Source of the DNA: Pogonophryne albipinna | Taxonomy: Eukaryota; Chordata; Actinopteri; Perciformes; Artedidraconidae | Assembly (NCBI GenBank): GCA_028583405.1 | Contig: CM053246.1 | Coordinates: 6,045,620-6,109,619 of the forward strand | DNA: 64,000 bases | Reading direction: 5' to 3' | In this document: positions 23,555-35,500 of the stretch, one piece after another | Layout: the number at the start of each line of letters is the position of its first letter | Position numbering within the stretch: position 1 is the stretch's first letter | The notes under the pieces: generated by a model | What the model was told of the DNA's origin: nothing | Databases searched by the model: none | The model's input: the letters and a program-made list of their open reading frames with translations, nothing else | Translations under genes and position numbers: made by a program

Positions 23555-26500
23555 AGATGTGTCCTCCCGCTCTTATGTGCCCATCCCCCCACATGGATCA
23601 CACCTGGCACACGCAATACATGTTCAGTGTCTGTTCTTTGTATATTTACTGCAGTTCTTCATGTGTACCAGTAGTCTGATACAATATTTACAGTTTGAAA
23701 GGGTGTTAAATGAAATGTGGTGATGATGAATGGTTTTTGTGTTAATGTAATAGCAGTTAAAACAGGACCGGTCAAATTTGACCGCGAACACCAAAGTAAG
23801 GGGGGGGGGGGAGCGAAGACAATAGGAGGGTTAAAGGTAGTTTTCACCCCTAAATGATCATTTGTTTATGAATTACTTAACCCATGTTACCTCAAATTCT
23901 TGCAGAATTGTATTTCTCGCATGCCTTGAAGAGTCCAAAAACTGAAAAATATCTTAATGGATTAAAGTAAATGAAGGCTGTCTAACAATAGCAACTCATA
24001 TAAAAATCTGTTAAAAACCATTATCGAATGCTCATTATACTTACCAAACACTTGGCTTTTCACTTAAGAGTTGTGTGAGATGTGTGGTATACAGTAGTTT
24101 TGCTGTTGTTAAATGTTCACTTCAATTCATCATAAATAATCCCAGTTTTGGGATTCTTTGTTGCCACCGTGGAGGCATGTTTCTTTTCTCAAAGAATTCA
24201 AGGTTTCAAAAAATCAGATATTTATAAACACATAATCATTTTGTGGGTGAAGTATTCCTTCGAGAAGAGTTAGGAATCATAACCTGCAGAGGGGCACACA
24301 TTCATACAAGAAGTCAACAAATCAGCAACATGTTGGAGAGTGCAAAGGATTCAAATCAATGTGAACCCAACAGGGTAAGATAGCTCTAATGCGGGGATTG
24401 TGTTTTATTTTGACAGCGAGATCTGACAGATACCAGAGTTAAGGATGTTACAGTTACAGTTGTTCCTCTTAACATATGCTTGTTTGTGTAATGTAATCTG
24501 TAATCTTAATGTGTGCATAAGAGGTTGTATCCTGGGAAGACAGAGCTGCTTTAAAGTTTAGTAAACACGCATATCTCATGACTTGAGGCTGAATAATAAT
24601 GTGTTGTAGCATCAGTAGCAAGCTGAATATTTCTATATAAATAAAATATATTGTTGCATTTATTCTCTCAGGTATGACCACGGCAGAGACAACCCCCAGC
24701 ATCACCTCAATGACTACGAGGATAACAATCCCTCCAAAGACAACGAAGAGCTTTCCTCCTATTACCAGGGGACGTTAGAGAGCTCCAAACACTCCGGCCT
24801 ATCCTCCAGCAGCTACGAGCTGAGTCAGTACATCAACGGAGCGGACCCCAGGGAGGCGGCCCCTCAGTCCCTCCTCACAGCTGGTCACTCAGGTGAGCAT
24901 CAACCACAGCTGCTCCGTTACTTCACTCTGTCTGTCAGGTATGGAAGCATACTGCTGCCACAGCAAAAATGTGAATCAATATCAAGTTAAAACATCATGA
25001 GTTTATTGTTATATCATTAAACATGTTTTGTTTTGGTGTAAGAAATAATTGCTACACACAAACATATCACATTATAACTTTCATTGGTATTAAGTTGTCA
25101 AGATCAATATGGACCTTTATTGAACCCTGTAGGTCAATTCAGATGTTAAAGCAGCAACAGAGTAAGAGTGAGATACAGGGCAGTAGTTCACATGTATACA
25201 GAGTTGGGTGTTACAAAGTAACGCGTTGTCGGTAACGGAGTAGTGTAACGCGTTACTTTTATAATTCAGTAATCACACTACAGTTACTAACATTGCCCCG
25301 ACATGCGTTACTTTGTTACTTTTATAAAATCAGTCATAATATAATAATCACACTGACAGACAAGAGGGGTTTCCGCCGCAGGTTTATATGTACGTAATCT
25401 GCGCGACTTGCGCGTCCACATCTCCACATGCAGTGCTGCATAAACATGGCTGAGTCAGCGATAACTTTCGAGGGGTGGAGGTATGCCCATTACTTTGAGT
25501 TCGTCCGAAGAATAGACAGGAATGTGACGGTGAGGTGCAAACTGTGTCTAGGCCAGAAGCTGTTATCCACTGCTGTAAACACCACGTCAAACCTCAAACA
25601 CCTGCAAAGAGCACATGCTAAGGTGAAGCTAATGGCTAAGGACCCCCGAACCCAGAGTGATGATGTTGTGAGTGCGCCGTCGCCAAAGCAACACAAATTT
25701 GAATTTGGAGGACCGGTAACCAAAGCAGAGATGGACAGGCTTGTAGCATCCTTCATAGTAGAGGAAATGTTGCCCATGTGCACAGTGGAATCACCATCGT
25801 TCAGAGATATACTGCGCAAAATACAGATAGCAGGAGACAGAGGACAGCCATGGTCAGATAGGAAAACATTCAGGAGCTATCTGGATCAGTCTTATGCGAC
25901 AATGGAAACTGAACTAAAGAGAACATTTGAAACTTTAGCAGTCTGCGTGATCTGCCTGCAGGGAGGGGCGGGCCGGCCCTGCGAGTAAAGTAACGAGTAA
26001 AGGTCGAGTTACTTTATGTAGAGAGTAACGAAGTAGTGTAATATATTACCTTTTTTTTAAAGTAATATGTAATATATTACTTTTTTTTAGTAACGACCCC
26101 ATCTCTGTTCACATAACGTTGGTCAGTTGAATGAACGTACAGTATATACATATTTGAGTTTACATGTAAGTGTGCAGATGTGAGTGCAGGTCAGAGTCAT
26201 TTGTACAAACAGTGCAGTTCTTATGTACTGTACATACAGTACGGGTCACATGGGGTTAGGGTTAACCCATGATTATGCAGCCCGATGGCTACAGGCACAA
26301 AGGAGTGTCCGAGGCGCTTAGTGGTGTGCCTATAGGACGGATGACTCTGTGGCTGAACTATATAACTATAACATGTACTATAATCACTTACATTTCAAGT
26401 AACAAGATCTTTTTCAAAGGTATAACATGCTTACTTATTACATTATAGCAAGAAACAATTGTTTTTATAAAATGTAAAAAAAGAAGAAGTTGTCCTATAA

Positions 26501-29500
26501 CAAGATGTTTTTCATGTAATAACAATATGTTTTATTACAACATACAGTACACACATATCACAATGTAACACACTACATTTCTTGTTTTAATGATATACTA
26601 ACTGTATTTTGTTATAATTTGGTCAATTATCCTGTCATATTGTATAAAAAATGTATAGTTATGATGTTTTTCATAAAATAACAAGGTATTCAACTTTATA
26701 ACACATACCTATCATGTTATATGTAAAACAAGAAACATTTATTCTTACAGCAATATTTTATTTATCTGAATGTAACGTTAATGTTTGACTAAATTCATTA
26801 TTGATTACTCAGCATGTTGTTATAACGTGAGGGGGAAAATGTCAGAACAATTTGATTTAATTCTACTTCATGTCTGGAAAAATCCCGCTTTTATTGAGCA
26901 AGGTGGATGTCAATATATACATACACTACCTGTGTATGCTTACTCTGCACCGTGAAAGATGGCCACATTGTCTTTTGGCTCCTCACCAACTTTGCCCTCT
27001 TTCGTATTTTTTCAGTGTTTATTTACTTTTTGCCGTCTGCTTTTAACATGGTTCGCAACATGCAAGCCGACCGCACCAACTCTGCTATACAATATAGCAG
27101 AGAAGAACTTCTTCACATCAGAAACTTTGTGGACAATAACCCACCGATAGACAATGGAGATTCGCCATGGCTACCTGTTGTCCTACCTGAGAGACGCAGG
27201 AGGAAGACCAAGCGGGGGACCGTGCCGGGCTGCTGGTCGGACTGAGAAAACGAGAAAACCAACCCCCTCTTCCGAGTATTCTTCTGGCTAATGTTCAATC
27301 CATTGAAAATAAGCTAGATGAACTCAGAAGTCGCTGATTGCTTTTCAACGGGACATTAAAAACTGTAACGTTTTCATTCTCACTGAGACTTGGCTCAACC
27401 CCGCTATCCCGGACTCCGCCATTGTTCCTGACGGATTCACTATTTTTCACCAGGACAGGACAGTTAACTCCGGGAAAAGTAAGGGAGGCGGTGTGTGTCT
27501 CTTGATAAATAAGAACTGGTGCACATATGTGAGGATTATTTCTTCGGACTGTTCCGCTCATTTAGAGCACCTCATGATCACATGCTGGGCTTTTCACTTG
27601 CCGAGAGAATTTACATCTGTTGTGATCACAGCAGTGTATATTCCGCCACTAGCCGACAACAACACGGCACTTGATCAGCTGTTTGGGATTATCGACAGTA
27701 CGGAGACTTCACGGCAAATCCTTTAAAAGGGTTAACCCACACAAGGCTCCTGGACCTGATGGCATCCCTGGCCGTGTGCAGTTCAGCTGGCAGAGGTGTT
27801 CACAGACATCTTCAACAGGTCCCTGCTGCAGTCTGTAGTCCCCACATGCTTCAAACACTCCACCATCGTTCTTGTCCCCAAAAAGACAATAATCACCAAC
27901 CTCAACGACTACCGCCCAGTAGCACTCACCTCCATCATCATGAAGTGCTTTGAGCGGTTAGTCAAACCATTCATCACCTCCTCCCTCCCTGACTCTCTGG
28001 ACCCCCTGCAGTTTGCCTACAGAGCAAACAGGTCTACAGACGACGCCATAGCCCTCACCATCCACACTGCCCTCTCACACCTGGACCAGAGGAACACATA
28101 TGTGAGAATGCTGTTCATTGATTACAGTTCAGCATTCAATACCATTGTGCCCTCCAAGCTGGTCATCAAGCTCAGAGACCTCGAGGGCTCAACAGCGCCC
28201 TCTGTGACTGGATCCTGAACTTCCTGACGGGCAGACCCCAGGCAGTGCGGGTGGGAAACATCACATCCTCCACCCTGATCCTCAACACCGGAGCCCCTCA
28301 AGGCTGCGTGCTCAGCCCTCTCTTCTACTCTACTCCCTGTTCACTCACGACTGCGTGGCCACACACAGCTCCAACACCATCGGGAAGTTTGCTGACGACA
28401 CGACCGTCATCGGCCAGATCACAGACAGCGACGAGACGGCGTACAGAGAGGAGGTCGGAAACCTGACATCTTGGTGCCAGGATAACAACCTCCATCTCAA
28501 CGTCAGCAAAATAAAGGAGCTGATTGTGGATTACAGGAAGCAGCAGGGAGAGGGACAACGGTGGAGAGAGTCAGCAGCTTCAGGTTCCTCTGTGAGGACC
28601 TGACATGGACTCTTCACACTACCACCATCACCAAAAAAGCTTGACAGTGGCTCTTCTTCCTCCGCAGGCTGAGGAGGTTCAACATGGACTCCAGGATACT
28701 CTGCAACTTCTACAGGTGTGAGAGTATCCTGACTGGCTGCATCACGGCTTGGTACGGCAGCTGCACCGCCCTCAACCGTAAGGCTTTACAGAGGGTGGTG
28801 AAAACTGCACAGAACATCACCAGGACGGAGCTGCCATCCATGGAGGACCTTTACTCCCAGCGCCTCAGGAAGAAATCCCTCCGGATTATAAAAGACCCCC
28901 ATCACCCCAGCCACAAACTGTTCTGTCTGCTGCCATCTGGCAGGCGTTACCGCAGCATCCGGACAAAAACCACCAGATTCAGGGACAGTTTCATCCCACA
29001 GGCAATAAGACTGTTAAACACCTGAACTGTTGAAGCAAAATCTGTTAAACACCTGAACAGTTGAAACAACATCCCTAATATTCATCTGGCTGCGACGTAC
29101 AAATTATTTTAAAAGTATTTATCTATTTACCTATATATCCTATTTCAATATAGACTCTTATTGCACTATTTCACTTTTTTAAAACTATTTTTCTTTTTGT
29201 ATTACTATTTAATATTTACTTGCACTATTTTTTTTCTGTTTATCTGTGTTTTGTGTTGCACTGTTGGAGAAGCCTGTGACACAAGATTTTCATCCGCATA
29301 ACTACACTGAAGCTATGTTCGTATGACAAGTAAAGAACCTTGAGTCAAAAATGTGGACACACCTTCAAATTCGATTTTTTTTTTTTTTTCTACTTTGTAG
29401 ATTAATACTGAAGACATCAAAACTATGAAAGAACAAATATGGAATTATCTAGTTAACAAAAAAGTGTTAAAAAATCCAGAATATGATTCATATTTTAGAT

Positions 29501-32500
29501 TCTTCAAATTAGCCCCCTTTTGCCTTGATGACAGCTTTCCACACTCTGGGCATCTCTCAGTCAGCTTCATGAGGTCGTCACCTGGAATGGTTTTCAATTA
29601 ACACGTGCGCCTTGTCAAGAGTCAATGTGTGGAACGACTTGCCTTCTGAATGTGTTTGAGACCATCAGTTGTGTTGTGCAGAGGTAGGGTTAGTGCTCAG
29701 TGGAAAGCCCTATTTGACTACTGCTGTAATCCATATTATGACAAGAACCATTCAACTCAGTAAAGAGAAACGACCGTCCATCATTACTTTAAGAAATGAA
29801 GGCCAGTCGATCCGGAAAATGTCAGGAACTTTGAATGTATCCTCAAGTGCAGCCGCAAAAACCATCGAACGCTATGATGGAACTGGCTCTCATGAGGACC
29901 CCCCGGGAAAGGAAGAGCAAGAGTTACCTCTGCTGCAGAGGATAAATACATCAGAGTTACCAGCCAAAGAAACCGCAAATGAAAGCACCTCAGATTAGAG
30001 CCCACATAAATGATCACAGAGCTCAAGTAGCAGACAAATCTCAACGTCCACTGTTCAGAGGAGACTGCGTGAATCAGGCCTTCATGGTCCAATTGCTCCA
30101 AAGATCCACTACTGAGGATGAACAACAAGAAGAAGAGAATTGTTTGGGCCAAGAAACATAAAGATTGGACATTAGACAGTGGAAATCTGTACTTTGGTCT
30201 GATTAGTCCAAATTTGAGATTTTTGGTTCCAACCTCCGTGTCTTTGTGAGAGGCAGAGAAGGTGAGCGGATGGTTTCTGCATGTGTGGTTCATTGTGAAG
30301 CATGGAGGAGGAAGTGTGATGGTGTGGGGGGGCTTGCTGGTCACACTGTCGGTGATTTATTCAGAATGCAGGCACCCTTAACCAGCATGGCTACCACAGC
30401 CTTCTGCAGTAGCCAGCAAAATATAAATCATATTCTGGATTTTTTAACACTTTTTTGTTTATTAGATAATTCCATTATGTTCTTTTATAGTTTCGATGTC
30501 TTCAGTATAAATCTACAATGTAGAACAAATTTAAATAAATAAAAAACTTCGAATTTGAAGGTGTGTCCAAACTTTTGACTGGTACTGTATATATATATAT
30601 ATCAGTGGCGAACTGTCAGGGCCTTCAAGATATTCAGAGAATACCCTGGAACACTCAGATAAAACAAACAAAAAAATCGATTTAATTATATAAACAAAAT
30701 GTAATAAAATGCATATAAAAGGAATAAATGAGAATGGTATCTGTGTTGTTGATCTGTAATATTACAGTGTTACGTTGATTTGTGTGTCCTTCTCGGACCA
30801 TGCACTACGCATTTCAGTGGTTTTGTGTTGGAAAAGAAAGCAACCAATCAGATCTTGTTCTGGGTCTCTGGGTAGAATATCCTTCAACCAAGGCACACGT
30901 GGCGACGGGGTGTGTGTGTGTGTGTGTCTACAGAAGGTCCAGTTGTGATAGACACGGTTCACCACTGATATATATATATAACAAAGATTTTTTAAATTGC
31001 TTGAGCAATGATTTCACATTATGATAAAATAAAGAGTTCATTGTTAAAACAAGAAAAGCTTATTTAAAATGTGAGTTTTTTGTAGTTTATTGTGTTGCAT
31101 AAATGTAAAATATCTTGTTATCATCGGAAAATGATCTTGTTATAACAATACACTTTTAGTCTTTTAACTTGATACTGATTCATACAGTATTTCTATAAAC
31201 TGTTGTCATCCTGACACATGCTCTGTGTCTCACATCTCCTCAGACCATGTTCTGGGGCCCCAGGTTTCGGCTCCTCTGAAGTTCTCCCTCCCTCATGTGG
31301 TGGTCAGCTTTGGGCCGGCGGGTCAGCTGATCCGGGTCACTCCGGGCCTCTCCACCCAGGAGAACGTCAGCCAGCTGGAGATCCACAGTCTGGAGGTACG
31401 CTCAGCCTGTGCTGATAACATCGTCTTCTTAACATTGTACTGTAGACTGAAAGAGATTATTTTTGTGTGCATGTCTGCATAGGTCATTCTGAGTGAGACC
31501 GAGGAACAGCAGGACATGAGGAACTTCCCAGGGCCTTTATCCAGGTATTGTATTTATTTTAGCACAAAATACAACAACAGCAGTACAGTTTTTTAATTTC
31601 ACTGCCCATTTTCAACAGATACAAATGAGTAAATAAAGCATACAATTCACCTTAAAAGAGAAAATGTAACCATTTTATTGTTTTTTTTATTTTGGTGTGC
31701 AAATCTGAATCTAACGATTCTCACCATTAAATGTAACACACCCCTTCAGAATACATTGAATGTCAAACCTAAAAGCGTTATTAGTCCTGTGAGATTATGT
31801 TTAAATTCAAAATACGATGTTGTATGTACTTGTTTTATTCATGTTTTTGAAGGGAAGACCTGCACAAAGTGGATGCGATGGAGTTTGCCCAGCAGAGGGC
31901 GGCTGCCTGTCTGAGTGGGGGGGGGCTGCAGGACCAGAGCTCTGCTGCCCTCCTGTGGAACCTGCTCATCCTGCTCTGCAGACAGAATGGAGTAGGTTGA
32001 CCATGCCTTGTTATAGACATATTACACATAGAATCATGTTTATTCTGATGCAATCATCACTCAATGTGCATTGTTTCAGCAAATAGCTGGCTCAGACATT
32101 GCCGAGCTGCTGGTGCAGGGCTCAAATTCAGACGGCAGCTGCAAGACTGACACCCCCACCCTCATCGACTTCAGTGAGGGCGCGAGTCCAGCTGAAGCCC
32201 CCTCCCTCTCCGGAGACGACCTGCTCACCGGAGGCAGCAGCAGCCGGAGCTCTGAGGGCTGTGGGGGGGCTCTGCAGGGCTACACCCAGCTGCTGCTGGC
32301 CGGGAGGAAGAAGGTGTTATTATAGCTCTCCATTCATCCCAGGGTTATCCTGCATTGTGTTACTTTACTATAGTTAAAGTACCAATGTCACAATGTATAA
32401 AAAAGATTCCATTCAAATAAAGGTCCTGCATTTCAAATCCCATTTGTAAATGTACTTAAAGTATTAAAAGTAAAAGTACTTATTCAGCAAAAAATGTAAT

Positions 32501-35500
32501 TCAAATTGCAGCTGTTTAAGCAGCATGCTAATGTTGTACCCTGTCAGGGTAGAACATATTAGTTTAACATATTTTATATACACTTAGGAAGCAGGGCTGA
32601 GTGATTTGGCAAAAAAACGTTGCAATTATTCGTAACTGATATTATATTTCTGATATGAGTATATAATATTCTCACTTTCATTGAAACATTTAATAAAATA
32701 CACAGCTTAACCTGTTAAGCCCCAAGCCTGTTTTTCAGGCCTCAGGCTCGAAAATGACATTCCCAGAACAAATGACCATAACTTCACTTCTAAAAGGGGT
32801 AAATTAATAATATTTTTTCTCAAAGCAATGATAAACCTGTGAGTTGGATGTAGAAAAGTCAGAATCAATATAGAATTGTCTTATTTTTAAGTAAATTCAG
32901 ATTGAACATAGTAAACAAATTTAAATTATAGTGTCCGTCCAAAAAAAAACATTACTTGAAAACCGCCCTTGAATGATGGGATAGTAGACTAAAAGCTTTA
33001 GGAATCCAAACTATAACATATAATAAGCACCCTGTATCAAGATTGATGCAAAACAAGTGACATTTGATTTGACCTTTTTAGAGAGGTTTAGCAACAAAAA
33101 AACCTAACCCTAACCCTAACCCTAACCCTAAACCTAACCCTAAATAGAGTGGCGAAGTCCCTCCCCTTCCGGTGGACCTCCATGGGACCTTATTTCGAAA
33201 TAATAATGTATTGAAGTCAATGGAGAGAAAGATTATCTTTCGATCCCGTTTGAATTGTGCCACGAATTACACATATGATGTTTGTCAATTTAAAAGATAA
33301 TTTTGCAAGTAAAAAAAAAAAAAAATGTGTCGTAAAACTGTGAAGTAACACATTTGTTTGTGTGAAACGGTCAATGAACTACATCTCTGGTCTCGCAGAA
33401 CAACACGCGTCACCAAGATGGCCGTCACTATTGTCTTGTCAACAAAAACGATTGACTACCCTCACTATCACCACAATGAAACACGTCCAGAAGAATGTCA
33501 TGCAAAGCTGCCTGCCTGCCTTCCTTTGATTCTCTCTGAACTGCCTGATCTTTTTAATGTTTAATGTCAACCATTTGTGCAGATAGCATGAAGTAGAAAA
33601 GATTGGCGATCGCCGATGCTAGCGTTAGCATTTCTCCCCCGGGCTTAAATTGTGTATTATAGACAGTAGCGTGGCGTGGGAAAAAATGTAGGGGAAGCCC
33701 ATTTTTTGGGTCAGGGGGTGGTCAATAACGTAACCAGATGAGTGATTACAGCGCCCGGTATCATTTTACACACATTTGTATCACACAGATGCAGGACTTG
33801 CACACGCCTGTTATCTAACCGAAAGGTCCACACGCACTCTCCAGCTGAAACTCTCTCCTTATTAATTTAAGCATTTTACTTATTAATGTATGCAGACAAT
33901 CACACAATCTATGTGATTTTTGGATTTACCGTGCCTCTCAATTGCCCGTGACAGGTTGGCAAGGTCGATGAATCCTGAAGTTGCCCAAGGATTGTTCAGG
34001 GAGCACGAATCCTTGTCAAAAAGAAGACATGGCCAGCAAAATAGACGCTGAAGTTTAGCGCTTCCAGTTAGCCACTCCGTGCGGACATAATTGTCCTCAT
34101 TGAACGTCCGATTCTCTCCCTTTTTCCTCTGTGTACACACAGCTCGAGTGCGGGCATTGGCCTGTCATCTGATTTAATTTTTAGTTGCTGCTGTAGCGGA
34201 AGTTTAGTAAAGTTATGTTTGATTAAGTACGCCAAATCTCCACCCTCCATAATGCTTCATTTGCTTGATAATTTCTAAAGGCGGTGATGACAGTTACAGT
34301 ATTAAAACTGATGTTGATGTGATTTGATTGGATGCAGTGTCCAATCAAATCGCCAGCCGCCAGCCGCCAGCCGCCTCTGAAGGGAAGCAAGAGGCGGCTG
34401 GCTTCCCTTGGCATGGCCCTGACCAATCACAGGTTGGCAGGGGCATCACGTGGGCCTCATCTGATTGGTCAATCCCTCCATTTTTTTTCACCAAGGGAAG
34501 CCAGATTCGGCTGGCCTCCTCTCGCAACAGTGAGTGCAATCTACTGTTTCACCATAACATCTAGAGGGGCGCTTTTTGTTTCACTCTTTGTAAAATACTC
34601 AATGAGAATGGGGGAGAGACGGGCCGGCAGCAACACAAAGCAAAGGAGAATTATCGAAACAAAACAAAGTGTTTTTATTTATTTATTTAAATTATAACTA
34701 CAATCCGAAAAAACAGGGGAAGCCTGGCTTCCCTTGGCCTCCGGGAGAAAACGCCACTGATTATAGAATGATCACACCGGTGACAGTACTCTTCAAAGGG
34801 TTCACAAAATATGACTACTACTCTTACTGTTTAACATTTTGGGTTACTTAATGTTACTTCATATTAAGGCTAATAAAAATGACAAGGCTGTAATGCTAAC
34901 TAACGTGCTAGCTACTAGCTAGGTAGCTAACTTGATCCAGCCACTCCTGGTCCTTTCATCAGACGGGAAGCGAAAGAACGAGCAAGACCCATTGCAACCT
35001 GGTACTAAGCACACAGGCATCTTGTTAAAGTTATCTTATCTTAGCCATCTTAGCTATCTCTTAGTGGAGGAAAACAATTGTGACATCACTTACGCGACTG
35101 GGATTTGTAGTCTTTCTAGTTGCATATTTTTCATAGTCTTATATTTCAACAGTTTCACGACAAACTGTGACTTTTTTGACATGGAAATTATTTTTTAAGA
35201 TTGACAAACATGTGTAATTCATGGCACAATTCAAACGGGATCGAAAGATACGTTTTCTCTCTCCATTGACTTCAATACATAATTTTTCCGAAATAAGGTC
35301 CCATGGACCGGAAGTAGATGGGCGTGGCTTCGCCACTCTATTTGGGTGTATTTGCCGTTTCTCTGGAACCCATTGGTCGATGTTGGTGATTGACACCTCT
35401 TTTGAACCGTTTGGACCAATAGAATCGAAGGGGAAATTCCACATACACGTTACCATTGAGGAGTGAGAGTTACGTGCATCAAGATGAAAGCTATGTTATG

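Larger units (their letters stand above)
25113..26345 (-). repeat. Old LINE 3' fragment split by a hAT insertion
   Basis: The left part (CTTTATTGAACCCTGTAGGT) looks like the reversed 3' tail of a LINE. The right part (26270-26330, GCCCGATGGCTACAGGCACA and onward) resembles LINE 3' UTR sequence common in fish. The hAT at 25199-26107 separates them. The joined reading is inference. Confidence 0.35.
33146..35342. mobile_element. Long-terminal-inverted-repeat element (foldback type)
   Basis: About 150 bp at 33146-33295 recur inverted at 35200-35342. Shared blocks include GAGTGGCGAAG, CCATGGGACCTTATTTCG, TGTATTGAAGTCAATGGAGA, ATCTTTCGATCCCGTTTG and AATTGTGCCA. TA borders both outer ends, suggesting TA targeting. 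A hAT element (33664-34759) sits inside; without it the element would be about 1.1 kb. No protein of its own was recognised. A third, single copy of the arm lies at 56945-57108. Confidence 0.68.

Noticed and set aside
23354..23674. 106-codon frame with a long HT dipeptide run
   Set aside because: Translation of the (CA)n microsatellite.
29784..30344. 186-codon - strand frame as a gene
   Set aside because: Antisense of the Tc1 transposase remnant; no family resemblance of its own.
33078..33263. GL-dipeptide protein on the - strand
   Set aside because: Direct translation of the telomere-like hexamer array.
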